This document shows, piece after piece, positions 1-10,637 of a stretch of 64,000 bases of DNA. Source of the DNA: Cellvibrio sp. PSBB023 (GTDB lineage Bacteria; Pseudomonadota; Gammaproteobacteria; Pseudomonadales; Cellvibrionaceae); NCBI RefSeq assembly GCF_002007605.1, contig NZ_CP019799.1:2108001-2172000 (forward strand), given 5' to 3'. Below the pieces are notes generated by a model, which ran no database searches, had not been told where the DNA came from, and was given only the letters and a program-made list of their open reading frames with translations. Positions within the stretch are counted from its first letter, which is position 1. Every line of letters starts with the position of its first letter. The position numbers and the translations under genes were made by a program.

Positions 1-38
1 AAACCTGATTTGCAACATTTTGCATAATCAATCAAATA

Positions 39-68
39 AAAAATGGGCGCACACTGGCGCCCATTTTT
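39..68 (-). terminator. Intrinsic terminator after hisD
   Basis: A 12-bp inverted repeat with a 6-nt loop (ATGGGCGC core flanked by A and T runs) begins 18 bases beyond the hisD stop. Read leftward the stem ends in a T-run, so it can end the his transcript, although its near symmetry would also allow termination in the other direction. Confidence 0.7.
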
Positions 69-86
69 AATACTGCAGACGTTTTG

Positions 87-1394
87 TTAATCGATAATAC
101 GATATTCCGCCGAGCGCGCATGCGCCTCCAGATATTCACTACGCGCCAACACTGATGCAGTTTTGGATAAGACCGACGCACCGGCAGCAGAGCACATAAT
201 AATCGAGCTGCGCTTTTGAAAATCATACACACCGAGTGGCGATGAAAAGCGCGCAGTGCCGGAAGTAGGCAACACGTGATTGGGACCAGCGCAATAATCG
301 CCCAACGCCTCTGGAGTAAAGCGCCCCATAAAAATGGCACCCGCATGGCGAACCTTTGGCAGCAATGCTTCAGGATCTGCAACAGACAACTCCAAATGCT
401 CAGGTGCAATGCGATTGCTCACAACAATTGCCTGCTCCATATCGGCAACTTTAATTAACGCGCCGCGATTTTTTAGCGATACGCTCGCAATGCTTTCGCG
501 TGCCAGCGATGGCAACAATCGCCGAATAGATTCTTCAACCTTATCCAAATAATGCGCATCAGGGCACAACAAAATCGATTGAGCCTGTTCATCGTGTTCG
601 GCTTGGCTAAACAAATCCATTGCAATCCAATCCGGATCCGTCAAACCATCACACACCACTAAAATTTCCGAGGGGCCAGCGATCATATCAATCGCTACCT
701 GACCAAACACCGCACGCTTGGCGGTGGCCACATAAATATTGCCAGGACCGACAATTTTATCGACTTTTGCAATGGTTTCAGTACCGTACGCCAGTGCAGC
801 AACTGCCTGGGCACCACCAATGGTAATCACACGATCCACACCGGCAATTGCCGCCGCCGCCAACACCATGGGGCTAATCTCACCATCGGGCGCAGGCACC
901 ACCATGGTCAACTCATCAACACCCGCCACCTTCGCCGGAATTGCATTCATTAATACCGATGAAGGGTAAGATGCCTTACCGCCGGGTACATACAAACCAA
1001 CGCGCTCCATGGCAGAAATTTGTTGCCCAAGCACAGTGCCATCCGCTTCGGTGTAGCGCCACGAGCTTTGCAACTGGTGCTGGTGATAATTGCGGATTCG
1101 CTCGGCAGCCACTTCCAATGCCGCGCGCTGCTCGGCACTGATTTGCGTCAAGGCATACTGCAATTGCGCAGGCGTGACTACAAAGTCGTTAATACTTTGC
1201 GCAGTACGGCGATCAAACTTATTGGTGAACTCCACTACGGCGGCATCACCGCGCGTTTTTACTTGATGCAAAATATCATCAACCACCGAGGCAACTCGGG
1301 TATCGCTTACCGATTCCCACGCAAGCAACTGATCAAGGCGCAGATTAAAATCGCTTTGGCTGGCATCCAAACGGGTGATGATAGAGTCAGACAT
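87..1394 (-). CDS. hisD: Histidinol dehydrogenase
   Basis: Catalyses the last two steps of histidine synthesis, the NAD-dependent oxidation of L-histidinol to histidine, in the cytosol. The 435-residue length is normal for the family. Visible family landmarks are the glycine-rich VGPGNIYV segment, the metal-ligand region [12 protein letters not shown] (Gln and His), the catalytic NRIAPEHLE (Glu-His), GDYCAGPNH with its Asp, and the C-terminal EAHARSAE with the last metal-binding His. It follows hisG with about 100 bases between them, in the order hisG-hisD seen in pseudomonads. The start is an ATG preceded by AGAG. No truncation is seen. Confidence 0.97.
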   Translation of the reverse strand: MSDSIITRLDASQSDFNLRLDQLLAWESVSDTRVASVVDDILHQVKTRGDAAVVEFTNKFDRRTAQSINDFVVTPAQLQYALTQISAEQRAALEVAAERIRNYHQHQLQSSWRYTEADGTVLGQQISAMERVGLYVPGGKASYPSSVLMNAIPAKVAGVDELTMVVPAPDGEISPMVLAAAAIAGVDRVITIGGAQAVAALAYGTETIAKVDKIVGPGNIYVATAKRAVFGQVAIDMIAGPSEILVVCDGLTDPDWIAMDLFSQAEHDEQAQSILLCPDAHYLDKVEESIRRLLPSLARESIASVSLKNRGALIKVADMEQAIVVSNRIAPEHLELSVADPEALLPKVRHAGAIFMGRFTPEALGDYCAGPNHVLPTSGTARFSSPLGVYDFQKRSSIIMCSAAGASVLSKTASVLARSEYLEAHARSAEYRIID

Positions 1395-1453
1395 GGAATT
1401 CTCTTTAAAAACGGTGAACTAGAAAAATAATAAGTTGATCATGCAGCCTATCC

Positions 1454-1481
1454 ATTGCAAATACACATTGACATTTGCAAT
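1454..1481. repeat. Inverted repeat between hisG and hisD
   Basis: A perfect 9-bp inverted repeat (ATTGCAAAT ... ATTTGCAAT) with a 10-base spacer lies in the 102-base gap between hisG and hisD. No T-run follows on either side, so it is not a typical terminator. It could be an RNA-processing or stability hairpin, or a protein-binding palindrome. Function unknown. Confidence 0.4.
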
Positions 1482-1496
1482 AGACGGTATAGAAAA

Positions 1497-2132
1497 TTAA
1501 TTGACCGCTACGGCCTTGGCGATATGGTCGATGATAGTTTGGATTTGTACGTGCTTCATTTTCATTGAGGCTTTATTCACAATCAAACGCGAGCTGATAT
1601 CCGCAATAAAATCGCGCGGCTCCAAACCATTGGCGCGCAGCGTGTTACCTGTATCGACAATATCCACAATTTCATCGGCCAAATTCATAATCGGCGCCAG
1701 CTCCATAGCACCGTACAGCTTGATAATATCGGTCTGACGCCCTTGGGAGGCATAATATTGCTTGGCAATATTCACATACTTGGTCGCCACACGAATGCGC
1801 CCCGCAGGCAGTGATTCACCTTTTACGCCAGCCGTCATTAATTTACAGCGCGCAATATTTAAATCGAGCGGCTCATACAATCCCTCAGCGCCGTTTTCCA
1901 TCAATGTATCTTTGCCGGAAATACCCATGTCCGCCGCACCAAATTGCACATAGGTGGGTACATCAGCGCCGCGCAACAACAGCAGACGAACATGGGCCTG
2001 CGTGGTATCGAATACCAGCTTGCGGCTCTTCTCCATGTCCTCCAGCGGCTCAATGCCCGCTGCTGCCAGCAGCGGTAATGTCTCTTCCAGAATGCGCCCT
2101 TTGGTGAGCGCAATTGTCAGGGTTTGGCTCAT
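1497..2132 (-). CDS. hisG: ATP phosphoribosyltransferase, short form
   Basis: Catalyses the first, feedback-controlled step of histidine synthesis: ATP plus PRPP to phosphoribosyl-ATP. At 211 residues it is the short HisG form, which lacks the C-terminal regulatory domain; known short forms need the HisZ subunit, which is not in this window. Family features include [17 protein letters not shown] at the N-terminus, [10 protein letters not shown], and the PRPP-binding [17 protein letters not shown]. The ATG at 2132 is chosen over the in-frame GTG at 2141 because an AGAAGG sequence sits at good distance from it. It starts 13 bases after the murA stop, so murA-hisG-hisD are probably co-transcribed. 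Confidence 0.95.
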   Translation of the reverse strand: MSQTLTIALTKGRILEETLPLLAAAGIEPLEDMEKSRKLVFDTTQAHVRLLLLRGADVPTYVQFGAADMGISGKDTLMENGAEGLYEPLDLNIARCKLMTAGVKGESLPAGRIRVATKYVNIAKQYYASQGRQTDIIKLYGAMELAPIMNLADEIVDIVDTGNTLRANGLEPRDFIADISSRLIVNKASMKMKHVQIQTIIDHIAKAVAVN

Positions 2133-2145
2133 AGCATCCACCTTC

Positions 2146-3519
<1,374 letters not shown>

Positions 3520-3765
3520 TTACTGCTGCGCCTGCCACTGCTCAGGCGTAAACGATTTGATGTAATCCACCGCATGGATACTGCGATCCGCAAATTGCGC
3601 ACTCAGGGTTGCAAGCACCAATTGCTGCTTTTTCACTGGAGTAAGACCCGCAAACGCAGGACTAACGATCACCAGACCAATATGGTCGCCCTGCACTTCT
3701 ACGGACTTGACATCGCAGTCTGGAATTTGGCTTTCAATCAGGGCTTTGATTTGTTCGGCTTGCAT
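3520..3765 (-). CDS. ibaG: BolA-family protein IbaG
   Basis: An 81-residue BolA-like protein. The BolA signature is visible as a beta-strand DHIGLVIVSPAF followed by AGLTPVKKQQLVLATL and the C-terminal HAVDYIKSFTPEQW. IbaG/BolA proteins bind a [2Fe-2S] cluster together with monothiol glutaredoxins and take part in iron-sulfur handling and acid stress; that role is taken from the family. Position directly upstream of murA is the canonical ibaG position. The mlaB gene that normally precedes it is absent here. Confidence 0.9.
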   Translation of the reverse strand: MQAEQIKALIESQIPDCDVKSVEVQGDHIGLVIVSPAFAGLTPVKKQQLVLATLSAQFADRSIHAVDYIKSFTPEQWQAQQ

Positions 3766-3924
3766 AGTATTTCCCGGCAGAGGCTAAGGTCGCACCCAAT
3801 CAGCACCGGGGCATGCTCTAGCATCACGGCACTGTTGGCTGGACTGAATGTAGCGATAAGTAAATAAGGCGCGGAGTTTACCGGAATGTCGCCCATATCG
3901 CACTTAAAAAACCATGATCCAAAA

Positions 3925-3959
3925 CGCAAAACCCCCAGCCATTGGCCAGGGGTTTTGCG
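3925..3959 (-). terminator. Terminator after mlaC
   Basis: Perfect 11-bp stem (CGCAAAACCCC / GGGGTTTTGCG) with a 13-base loop, lying 29 bases past the mlaC stop and followed on the minus strand by GTTTTGG. It separates mlaC from ibaG-murA-hisGD, which suggests that mlaC is not simply the head of that operon. Confidence 0.6.
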
Positions 3960-3987
3960 GTACCACAATCGGTGATCAGACTATGAA

Positions 3988-4611
3988 TCAGGCATCAACC
4001 AGCCAGTTAGCGATCACCTGATCCAGATCGCCATTGTGCTTTTTCAGGCCAGCCTTGAATTGACCGCTGAAGGATTGCCCCAAATTTACACCATTAAGAA
4101 TAACGTTGATCAGCTTCCACTCGCCCGTTTTCCCCTGCACCATGGTGTAATCCAGCTTGTGGTTGGCGCCATCGGCTGTCAGCTCTTGCTTCACCACTAC
4201 GCGCTTCGGGTTTTTAGGATCGGCAGTAACGCCTGCCAGAGTAACTTTGCTATCGGCATAGCCCAGAATACCTTTGCCGAGTGATTTCACCATGCCATCT
4301 TTAAAGACCTTCAAAAATTGCTCGCGCTGTGCGGCAGTTGCCTTGCCGTAAGTCGCTTTACCCATAACCGATGCTGCGATAAAGGGGAAATTCACTACTT
4401 CATCCAGCACCTTCTCGACTTGTTTGAAGTAAACATCATCGGCTGTTTTAGCGGTATTTTTCGCTTTGACCAAGCCAAACAGTTCTTGCGCAACCGATTC
4501 AACGATCACTTGTGGTGCCTGGGTTGCATCGGCAGCCTGTGCTGACTGCAAGCCAAACAATAAAAATAAGCCCAAAACAGCACCAGAAACGTTGGTGAAC
4601 AGATATTTCAT
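3988..4611 (-). CDS. mlaC: MlaC-family periplasmic phospholipid-binding protein
   Basis: A 207-residue secreted protein of the MlaC/Ttg2D family, which carries phospholipids between the outer-membrane MlaA complex and the inner-membrane MlaFEDB ABC transporter. A signal peptide is clear (hydrophobic AVLGLFLLFGLQ, cleavage after SAQA). Typical motifs are NFPFIAASVMGKATYGKAT, VVKQELTADG, and GEWKLINVILNGVNLG. The start at 4611 has GGAAGG at 7 bases; an in-frame upstream ATG adds 11 residues and is less likely. Unusually, mlaF, mlaE and mlaD, which normally precede mlaC, and mlaB, which follows it, are all missing from this locus. Confidence 0.93.
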   Translation of the reverse strand: MKYLFTNVSGAVLGLFLLFGLQSAQAADATQAPQVIVESVAQELFGLVKAKNTAKTADDVYFKQVEKVLDEVVNFPFIAASVMGKATYGKATAAQREQFLKVFKDGMVKSLGKGILGYADSKVTLAGVTADPKNPKRVVVKQELTADGANHKLDYTMVQGKTGEWKLINVILNGVNLGQSFSGQFKAGLKKHNGDLDQVIANWLVDA

Positions 4612-4931
4612 TGTAAAACCTTCCATTAAGTGAGTTGTATTCATTCAGTCAAAATGACCTCAGGCCTGGATTCAGCGCACCGACACTCGGACAGCATTTA
4701 TTCCTGATGGTGCCATTCTTTTCGTTTTTAAGGGTATTTTGGATGTGATGGCTGATTAAACCAAAGGGGAAATTAATTGAACCTGAAGGCCCGGCAAGCA
4801 AGTTCATGGCGCGCACTATACCATTTTGCCATTACAGGGGATAAGCAATAGCATGGAAAAAACAGCACCTTAAGCCTCACCTTGGAGGGCATCACCGCTA
4901 TAATGCCTTCCCGCACTTCAGGAACCGCCCT
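4612..4931. other. Intergenic region between divergent mlaC and kdsD
   Basis: This 320-base gap holds the divergent promoters of mlaC and kdsD. Apart from the kdsD -10 element there is no recognisable gene, and in particular no remnant of mlaFED. The six frames show no MlaD or MlaE-like sequence. Confidence 0.6.
4899..4904 (+). promoter_or_regulatory. Probable kdsD promoter -10 element
   Basis: A perfect TATAAT lies 27 bases before the kdsD ATG, giving a predicted start near 4911 and a leader of about 20 bases. No good -35 hexamer is seen at 16-18 bases upstream, so the call rests on the -10 alone. Confidence 0.45.
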
Positions 4932-5903
4932 ATGTCTGCATTCGATTATGTTAGCTCTGCCCTACGGACTATTCGCCTTGAAGCGGAAGCCGTTAGCGCA
5001 TTGAGCGAACGCATTAATGGCAGCTTCACCAAGGCCTGCGAACTGATCATGGCCTGCAATGGCAGAGTAATAGTGACGGGCATGGGCAAGTCCGGTCACA
5101 TTGGCAAAAAAATCGCAGCAACACTCGCCAGCACTGGCACTCCTGCGTTCTTTGTTCACCCAGGCGAAGCGAGCCATGGTGATTTGGGAATGATTACCCG
5201 GCAGGATGTTGTGCTCGCCATCTCTTATTCGGGCAGCTCCAATGAGGTTGTTACCCTGCTGCCGCTGTTAAAACGCGCCGGGGTAAAGATCATCAGCATG
5301 AGTGCCAATGCCCAATCGACGCTGGGCGAAGTTGCTGAGGTTAACTTGGATATCAGCGTTGTACACGAAGCCTGCCCGCTCGACTTGGCCCCCACCTCCA
5401 GCACTACCGCCACCTTGGTAATGGGCGATGCGCTTGCTATTGCCTTGCTGGAAGCACGTGGCTTTACGGCTGAGGATTTTGCTTTTTCACACCCGGGCGG
5501 CGCACTCGGGCGCAAATTATTACTGCGCCTCACGGATGTCATGCACTCTGGCAGCGACATCCCTCAAGTATCACCCGACACGCCATTGCTTGAAGCATTG
5601 ATGGTGATGTCAGAGAAAGGCTTTGGCATGACAACAGTCATGAATAACAGCGGTGAACTGCTCGGTATCTTTACCGATGGCGACTTACGTCGCAGTATTG
5701 ATCGCGGTGTAGATGTGCGCAGCGCCAAAACAGGCGAGCTAATGAATACCAACCCCCGCATGCTGCGCGAAAACACCCTGGCAGCCGAGGCACTGGCAGT
5801 CATGGAAGAGGCAAAAATTAACGTACTACTGATCAGCAACGAACAAAAACAGCTCGTTGGTGTCGTAAAAATCAATGACTTGTTGCGCGCCGGCATTATT
5901 TAA
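4932..5903 (+). CDS. kdsD: Arabinose-5-phosphate isomerase
   Basis: Converts ribulose-5-phosphate to arabinose-5-phosphate, the first step of Kdo synthesis for lipopolysaccharide. The 323 residues contain an N-terminal SIS sugar-isomerase domain (VTGMGKSGHIGKKIA, FFVHPGEASHGDLGMI, ISYSGSSNEV) and two C-terminal CBS domains from about residue 205 (VMHSGSDIPQV and TGELMNTNPRML). This KpsF/GutQ architecture, with kdsC directly downstream, supports KdsD. Its TAA stop overlaps the kdsC ATG by one base (TAATG), so translation is probably coupled. Confidence 0.96.
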   Translation: MSAFDYVSSALRTIRLEAEAVSALSERINGSFTKACELIMACNGRVIVTGMGKSGHIGKKIAATLASTGTPAFFVHPGEASHGDLGMITRQDVVLAISYSGSSNEVVTLLPLLKRAGVKIISMSANAQSTLGEVAEVNLDISVVHEACPLDLAPTSSTTATLVMGDALAIALLEARGFTAEDFAFSHPGGALGRKLLLRLTDVMHSGSDIPQVSPDTPLLEALMVMSEKGFGMTTVMNNSGELLGIFTDGDLRRSIDRGVDVRSAKTGELMNTNPRMLRENTLAAEALAVMEEAKINVLLISNEQKQLVGVVKINDLLRAGII

Positions 5904-6475
5904 TGCCGTCACTGCAAGCTGACCTGGAACAAAGCATGAATCCCGAATTACGCGAGCGCGCGGCGCAAATCAAACTTTTTTTATTGGATGTGGATGGTGT
6001 ACTGACCGATGGTCGCCTCTATTTCAGCAATAGCGGCGAAGAGTTTAAATCCTTCAGCACACTGGATGGACAAGGCATCAAAGCACTCCAAAAGACTGGA
6101 GTGAAAGTCGGCATTATTACCGGCAGAACCAGCAACCTGGTTGCCAGACGCGCCAAGGATTTGGGTATCGAAATTCTGGTGCAGGGCCGCGAAGACAAGT
6201 GGGATGCACTGCAAGAAATACTGCAACAGCACAGCTATGCGCTGCATGAAATTGCCTTTATGGGTGATGACTGGCCAGACCTCACCGTCATGACACGGGT
6301 TGGATTGGCATTCACGGTAGCCAATGCCCATACCAGTGTCGCCCAACGCGCGCACTGGCAAAGTGCCGAGCGTGGTGGCGAAGGCGCCGTGCGTGCTGCT
6401 TGCGACTTGATTATGCAAGCACAAAATACATTTGATGCTGCCCTGAACACCTACCTCATTGGAAACAGCCACTGA
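5903..6475 (+). CDS. kdsC: 3-deoxy-D-manno-octulosonate 8-phosphate phosphatase
   Basis: HAD-superfamily phosphatase that removes phosphate from Kdo-8-phosphate. HAD motif I is FLLDVDGVLTDG with the nucleophile and acid Asp pair, motif II is GIITGRTS, and motif III/IV is FMGDDWPD. Its 190 residues match the tetrameric KdsC type without a cap domain. A second ATG at 5936 would remove 11 poorly conserved residues; the overlapping TAATG favours 5903 but the choice is open. It sits in the kdsD-kdsC-lptC order typical of gammaproteobacteria. Confidence 0.95.
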   Translation: MPSLQADLEQSMNPELRERAAQIKLFLLDVDGVLTDGRLYFSNSGEEFKSFSTLDGQGIKALQKTGVKVGIITGRTSNLVARRAKDLGIEILVQGREDKWDALQEILQQHSYALHEIAFMGDDWPDLTVMTRVGLAFTVANAHTSVAQRAHWQSAERGGEGAVRAACDLIMQAQNTFDAALNTYLIGNSH

Positions 6476-6479
6476 CACC

Positions 6480-7091
6480 ATGACTCTTTTGCAGCGCGCC
6501 CAATACCTACATCAACACATTCCAGGCCCCTGGCTAATCGCTTTCGTCCTGCTAGTGTGCTTCTTTGCCTTTTCGCTCCGCCAAAAGGACGATCCGCAAC
6601 CTGCCACCTACGATCCACGCGGCTTTCCCCAGTACTATATGAAGTCGGTAGAAACCCGCGAATATAATTTGGGTGGTCAGTTGCGCTACCAACTCACTAC
6701 ACCGCAAGTTACCCACTTTCAACTGCAATTGGATGCACCATCGGCGGAAGACTATACCCACATAGAACAACCCGTGATGCTATTCCTTGATGTCGATGGC
6801 GGTGCTCCCTGGCAGGTTACTGCCAATACCGGGCGCAGCGAATCCAATGGCCACTTGATTCGTTTGCTCGACGATGTATTGATTCAGCAACAAACCCACA
6901 GCAATGGTTTGGTTCGCATCACCACTACCGAACTTAACTTGCACACCAATACACAATTCGCGCAAACCGACAAAGCTGTTAACATGCGCAGCGCAAAAGG
7001 CCAGATGGATGCAATAGGAATGGAAGCCGATCTGGCAAAAAGTTGGCTGACGTTAAAGTCACAGGTTAAGGCTGCTTATGAACCACGCTAA
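6480..7091 (+). CDS. lptC: LPS export protein LptC
   Basis: Single-pass inner-membrane protein that receives LPS from LptBFG and hands it to LptA. Of its 203 residues, about 15-35 form the membrane anchor (WLIAFVLLVCFFAFSL) and the rest is a periplasmic beta-jellyroll (LptC/YrbK family), with the typical late pattern KAVNMRSAKGQMDAIGMEAD. The ATG at 6480, five bases after kdsC, is preferred over an in-frame TTG at 6459 inside kdsC. Its 3' end overlaps lptA by 14 bases. Confidence 0.9.
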   Translation: MTLLQRAQYLHQHIPGPWLIAFVLLVCFFAFSLRQKDDPQPATYDPRGFPQYYMKSVETREYNLGGQLRYQLTTPQVTHFQLQLDAPSAEDYTHIEQPVMLFLDVDGGAPWQVTANTGRSESNGHLIRLLDDVLIQQQTHSNGLVRITTTELNLHTNTQFAQTDKAVNMRSAKGQMDAIGMEADLAKSWLTLKSQVKAAYEPR

Positions 7092-7638
7092 AATTCCGCT
7101 CAACATATTTCCCCTACTTATCAGCCTGTTATGTGCCAGCACAGCGTGGGCATTGCCCACCGACAAACATGAAACCATTCGGGGCTCTGCTGATAACCTG
7201 ACCGTCGACCAGAAAAATGGTGTGGCCACCTACACCGGCTCTGTTGAGATTCGCCAAGGCTCACTCATCATTAATGCCGACTCCATTATTATTCACACCA
7301 ATGCCGAAGGTGGTGTGGAAAAAATGATCGCCACAGGTAGCCCGGCAAAATTCAAGCAGCAACCCGATGCTGAACAGGGGATTGTAACGGCGGCAGCCAA
7401 GCAAATTACCTACACCCCCAACAATGAACACCTGCTATTAATAGAGGATGCATCCGTTGAGCAAAATGGCGCCGTCATGAGCGGCCCCCACATAGATTAC
7501 GATTTAGTGAAAGAAGTCATGAAGGCAGAAGGCGGCAGCATTAAAGGTGAAGGGCAGCGAATTGAAATTGTTATCCCCCCAAAAACTGCCAGACCAGCAG
7601 AGCCACAAGCTTCCTCATCCACTGCCACCGATAACTGA
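7078..7638 (+). CDS. lptA: LPS transport periplasmic protein LptA
   Basis: Periplasmic bridge protein that carries LPS from LptC to LptDE at the outer membrane. The 186 residues begin with a signal peptide (hydrophobic [11 protein letters not shown], cleavage after TAWA) followed by the OstA-like jellyroll: [31 protein letters not shown], and the [18 protein letters not shown] repeat. The short C-terminal tail is rich in Pro, Ser and Thr. It overlaps lptC and is followed five bases later by lptB. Confidence 0.94.
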   Translation: MNHAKIPLNIFPLLISLLCASTAWALPTDKHETIRGSADNLTVDQKNGVATYTGSVEIRQGSLIINADSIIIHTNAEGGVEKMIATGSPAKFKQQPDAEQGIVTAAAKQITYTPNNEHLLLIEDASVEQNGAVMSGPHIDYDLVKEVMKAEGGSIKGEGQRIEIVIPPKTARPAEPQASSSTATDN

Positions 7639-7643
7639 TTCCT

Positions 7644-8369
7644 ATGCCTAGTTTGCACGCACGCCACCTCGCCAAAAGCTACAAAAAACGCAAAGTCGTT
7701 ATCGATGTATCAATCACCGTAGAAAGCGGTCACATTGTTGGCTTACTGGGCCCTAACGGCGCCGGAAAAACCACCTGCTTTTATATGATTGCCGGTCTGG
7801 TACCAGCGGACAATGGCAGCGTACTGATTGATGATCGCGATATTACCCAACTCCCCATCCATGGCCGCGCCCGCGCCGGAATTGGTTATTTGCCGCAGGA
7901 AGCTTCTATTTTTCGCAAACTCACCGTCGCCGATAACATTATGGCGATCCTCGAGACCCGCAAAGACCTGAGCCGCGAAACACGCCTTGAAAAACTGGAG
8001 GCACTACTCAATGAGTTTCATATCACCCACATTCGCGATAGCTTGGGCATGGCCCTCTCTGGCGGTGAACGCCGTCGCGTAGAAATTGCGCGCGCGCTGG
8101 CAACTGACCCCAAGTTCATCCTGCTTGATGAACCCTTCGCCGGGGTAGACCCCATTTCCGTAAATGACATCAAAGAGATTGTCCGACACCTCAAAGACCG
8201 CGGCATCGGCGTATTGATTACGGATCACAATGTGCGTGAAACCCTGGATATCTGCGAAACCGCCTACATAGTCAGCGAAGGTCATATTATTGCGGAGGGC
8301 GATGCTGATACTGTCCTCAGCAATAGCAAAGTCCGCGAGGTTTACCTGGGCGAACACTTCCGGCTGTGA
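7644..8369 (+). CDS. lptB: LPS export ABC transporter ATP-binding protein
   Basis: Cytosolic ATPase of the LptB2FGC complex that extracts LPS from the inner membrane. Walker A is GPNGAGKTT, the Q-loop region is [12 protein letters not shown], the signature is LSGGERRR, Walker B is [12 protein letters not shown], and the switch His is [10 protein letters not shown]. The 241-residue length is normal. LptF and LptG are not nearby, as is usual. The next gene is rpoN after 153 bases, which probably contain a separate promoter. Confidence 0.97.
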   Translation: MPSLHARHLAKSYKKRKVVIDVSITVESGHIVGLLGPNGAGKTTCFYMIAGLVPADNGSVLIDDRDITQLPIHGRARAGIGYLPQEASIFRKLTVADNIMAILETRKDLSRETRLEKLEALLNEFHITHIRDSLGMALSGGERRRVEIARALATDPKFILLDEPFAGVDPISVNDIKEIVRHLKDRGIGVLITDHNVRETLDICETAYIVSEGHIIAEGDADTVLSNSKVREVYLGEHFRL

Positions 8370-8522
8370 TGAAATCCCACCAACAAACAGCTTGACATTT
8401 AAGTTTCTTTATACTCTAGGCATAAAGCTTGCTTACAGATGTTGCTTGCGGCGCAAACCCTGACTAAACTCCACCTAACAGATGTTTTCCATCCCGCGTT
8501 ATAAGGGTTTGTTGCTACAACA

Positions 8523-10175
8523 ATGAAACAATCTCTCCAGCTTAAACTCGGCCAACAGCTGACAATGACCCCCCAATTGCAACAGGCAATTCGCCTTCTG
8601 CAACTGTCCACACTGGATCTACAACAGGAGATTCAGGAAGCCCTCGAATCCAACCCGATGCTTGAAGTTGAAGAGAGCTTTGACTCATCAGCCAGCAGCA
8701 CCGATTACGAAGGCAGCGAACAAGACAAGATTGACTACACCCGCCAACAGGAAATTGCCGCTGAATCCGGCACCGACAATAGCGCGGACTTTAGCGCAAG
8801 CGATAACTTCTCCTCAGCGACCAGCGACAACTTCAACGAGCCCGGCTATAGCGAAACCGAAAGCTTTGGTGACAGCGAAGGCTTTACTGATGGGGAATCC
8901 TTTGGCGATAACGATGTCTATGGTGAAGGTGAGAGTTTTAGTGCCGACAGCGGCGACTGGAGCGATTCAATCCCCAGCGACCTGCCTGTAGACACCAGTT
9001 GGGACGATGTTTACCAAACCTCATCCACCGGAAATTCCAGCAATTACGACAACGAAGACAGTGACTTTGAAAGCCGTCGCGCAGTAACCGATTCACTCTA
9101 CGATCACCTGATGTGGCAACTCAACCTGACACCCATGTCTGATCGCGACCGGGTTCTGGCTATGGCGATCATCGACGCAGTTGAGCCCAGCGGCATGCTT
9201 TCCATCACCCTTGAAGAAATATTTGAAGGCATGCGCGGTGATTTTGAAGAGCTGGAGCTGGATGAAGTTGAGGCCGTTCAACACCGCTTACAGCAGTTTG
9301 ATCCCTGTGGCGTTTGCAGCCAGAATCTCTCGGAATGTTTATTGGTGCAACTGCAGCAATTCGACCCGAAAACACCTTTTTTGGATTCAGCAAAGCTGAT
9401 CGCCAAACAGTATTTGCCCTTGCTGGGAAGCCGCGACTACCGTCAATTAATGCGGCGTACCAAATTGAAAGAGGCGGAATTAAGTCAGGCAATCGCTCTT
9501 ATTCAAAGCCTGAACCCGCGCCCGGGCGATATTATCGCCAGTGGTGATACCGAATATGTAGTACCGGATGTATTTGTAGAAAAACGCGATGGCCGCTGGA
9601 TTGTTGAACTGAACCCGGAGATAGCACCACGCCTGCGGATCAATTCCAACTACGCTTCCATGGTGAAGCGTGCCGATTCAAGTAGCGATAACACGTTTCT
9701 CAAAGATAACCTGCAAGAAGCCCGCTGGTTCCTGAAAAGTTTGCAGAGCCGCAATGAAACCCTACTCAAAGTAGCAAGCTGTATTGTGGAAAAACAACGT
9801 GGCTTTCTTGATTACGGCCCCGAGGCGATGAAACCACTGGTGCTGCACGATATTGCAGAAATTGTAGAGATGCACGAATCCACTATCTCGCGCGTGACTA
9901 CCCAGAAATACATGCATACCCCACAGGGAATCTTCGAGCTGAAGTATTTTTTCTCCAGCCACGTGAGTACTGACAGTGGTGGCGAATGTTCCTCAACGGC
10001 AATTCGCGCCATCATCAAAAAATTGGTGAGCGCCGAGAACCCCAAAAAACCGTTGAGTGACAGCAAGATTACCGACCTGCTCGCCGAGCAGGGAATACAA
10101 GTAGCTCGTCGGACCATTGCGAAATATCGCGAATCGCTGAATATTCCGCCCTCCAACGAGCGTAAAACAATTTAA
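8523..10175 (+). CDS. rpoN: RNA polymerase sigma-54 factor
   Basis: Alternative sigma factor that recognises -24/-12 promoters and needs AAA+ activators. Region I is intact ([20 protein letters not shown]), the core-binding domain follows from about residue 190, and the C-terminal RpoN box [10 protein letters not shown] is at residues 528-537. At 550 residues it is clearly longer than the usual 470-500. The excess lies in region II (about residues 49-190), a low-complexity acidic stretch rich in Ser, Asp, Glu and Gly with repeated ESFGD/GESF units. The neighbours lptB, hpf, ptsN, rapZ and ptsO form the classical rpoN cluster. Confidence 0.97.
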   Translation: MKQSLQLKLGQQLTMTPQLQQAIRLLQLSTLDLQQEIQEALESNPMLEVEESFDSSASSTDYEGSEQDKIDYTRQQEIAAESGTDNSADFSASDNFSSATSDNFNEPGYSETESFGDSEGFTDGESFGDNDVYGEGESFSADSGDWSDSIPSDLPVDTSWDDVYQTSSTGNSSNYDNEDSDFESRRAVTDSLYDHLMWQLNLTPMSDRDRVLAMAIIDAVEPSGMLSITLEEIFEGMRGDFEELELDEVEAVQHRLQQFDPCGVCSQNLSECLLVQLQQFDPKTPFLDSAKLIAKQYLPLLGSRDYRQLMRRTKLKEAELSQAIALIQSLNPRPGDIIASGDTEYVVPDVFVEKRDGRWIVELNPEIAPRLRINSNYASMVKRADSSSDNTFLKDNLQEARWFLKSLQSRNETLLKVASCIVEKQRGFLDYGPEAMKPLVLHDIAEIVEMHESTISRVTTQKYMHTPQGIFELKYFFSSHVSTDSGGECSSTAIRAIIKKLVSAENPKKPLSDSKITDLLAEQGIQVARRTIAKYRESLNIPPSNERKTI

Positions 10176-10228
10176 TTCCTAGCCCTATAAATACGAAATT
10201 CGGAAGAAAAATCATGGATGAGCTGTTG

Positions 10229-10247
10229 GGTTGTGGTAACCACAACC
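10229..10247 (+). terminator. Hairpin between rpoN and hpf
   Basis: A near-perfect palindrome (GGTTGTGG-TAA-CCACAACC) followed by ATTTTGTTT lies 53 bases after the rpoN stop and 28 bases before hpf. It may act as a weak or partial terminator that sets the rpoN/hpf ratio, or as an RNA-processing hairpin. Confidence 0.45.
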
Positions 10248-10275
10248 ATTTTGTTTCTATCGAGAGGAAGTATCT

Positions 10276-10566
10276 ATGCAAATAAATATCAGTGGTCATC
10301 ATCTGGAAGTTACCGATTCGCTAAGAGACTATGTCAGTAGCAAAATCGAGCGCTTAAGCCACCACCACGATCGCATTACCAGTACGCATGTCATCCTCTC
10401 TGTCGATAAATTAATTCAAAAAGCAGAAGCCACTATTCATGTCAGCGGTAAAGATTTATTTGCCGATGCTACCCATGAGGACTTGTATGCTGCGATTGAT
10501 TCTCTGGCCGATAAATTGGATCGCCAACTGATTAAACACAAAGAGAAGATGCGCAGCCATCGTTAA
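10276..10566 (+). CDS. hpf: Ribosome hibernation promoting factor, short form
   Basis: Ribosome-associated protein that promotes 100S dimer formation in stationary phase. The 96 residues fit short HPF: MQINISGHHLEVTDSLRDYV at the start, the KIERLSHH helix, and ADATHEDLYAAIDSLADKLD. There is no C-terminal dimerisation extension of the long form. A good GAGAGGAAG ribosome-binding site precedes the ATG. The position after rpoN is standard. Confidence 0.95.
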   Translation: MQINISGHHLEVTDSLRDYVSSKIERLSHHHDRITSTHVILSVDKLIQKAEATIHVSGKDLFADATHEDLYAAIDSLADKLDRQLIKHKEKMRSHR

Positions 10567-10637
10567 CCCACGCTATGCAGCGGCCCCAGTGGCCCGCTGC
10601 ATTCAACATTGTGAGATTCCTGGTAATCACCCTAGCC

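Noticed and set aside
3738..3968. A 76-codon frame on the minus strand in the place where mlaB would be expected
   Set aside because: It overlaps both the mlaC terminator and the ibaG start, and its sequence has no STAS-domain features.
8392..8415. TTGACA and TATACT upstream of rpoN as a promoter
   Set aside because: The spacing is only 12 bases, and no suitable -10 is present at 16-18 bases.
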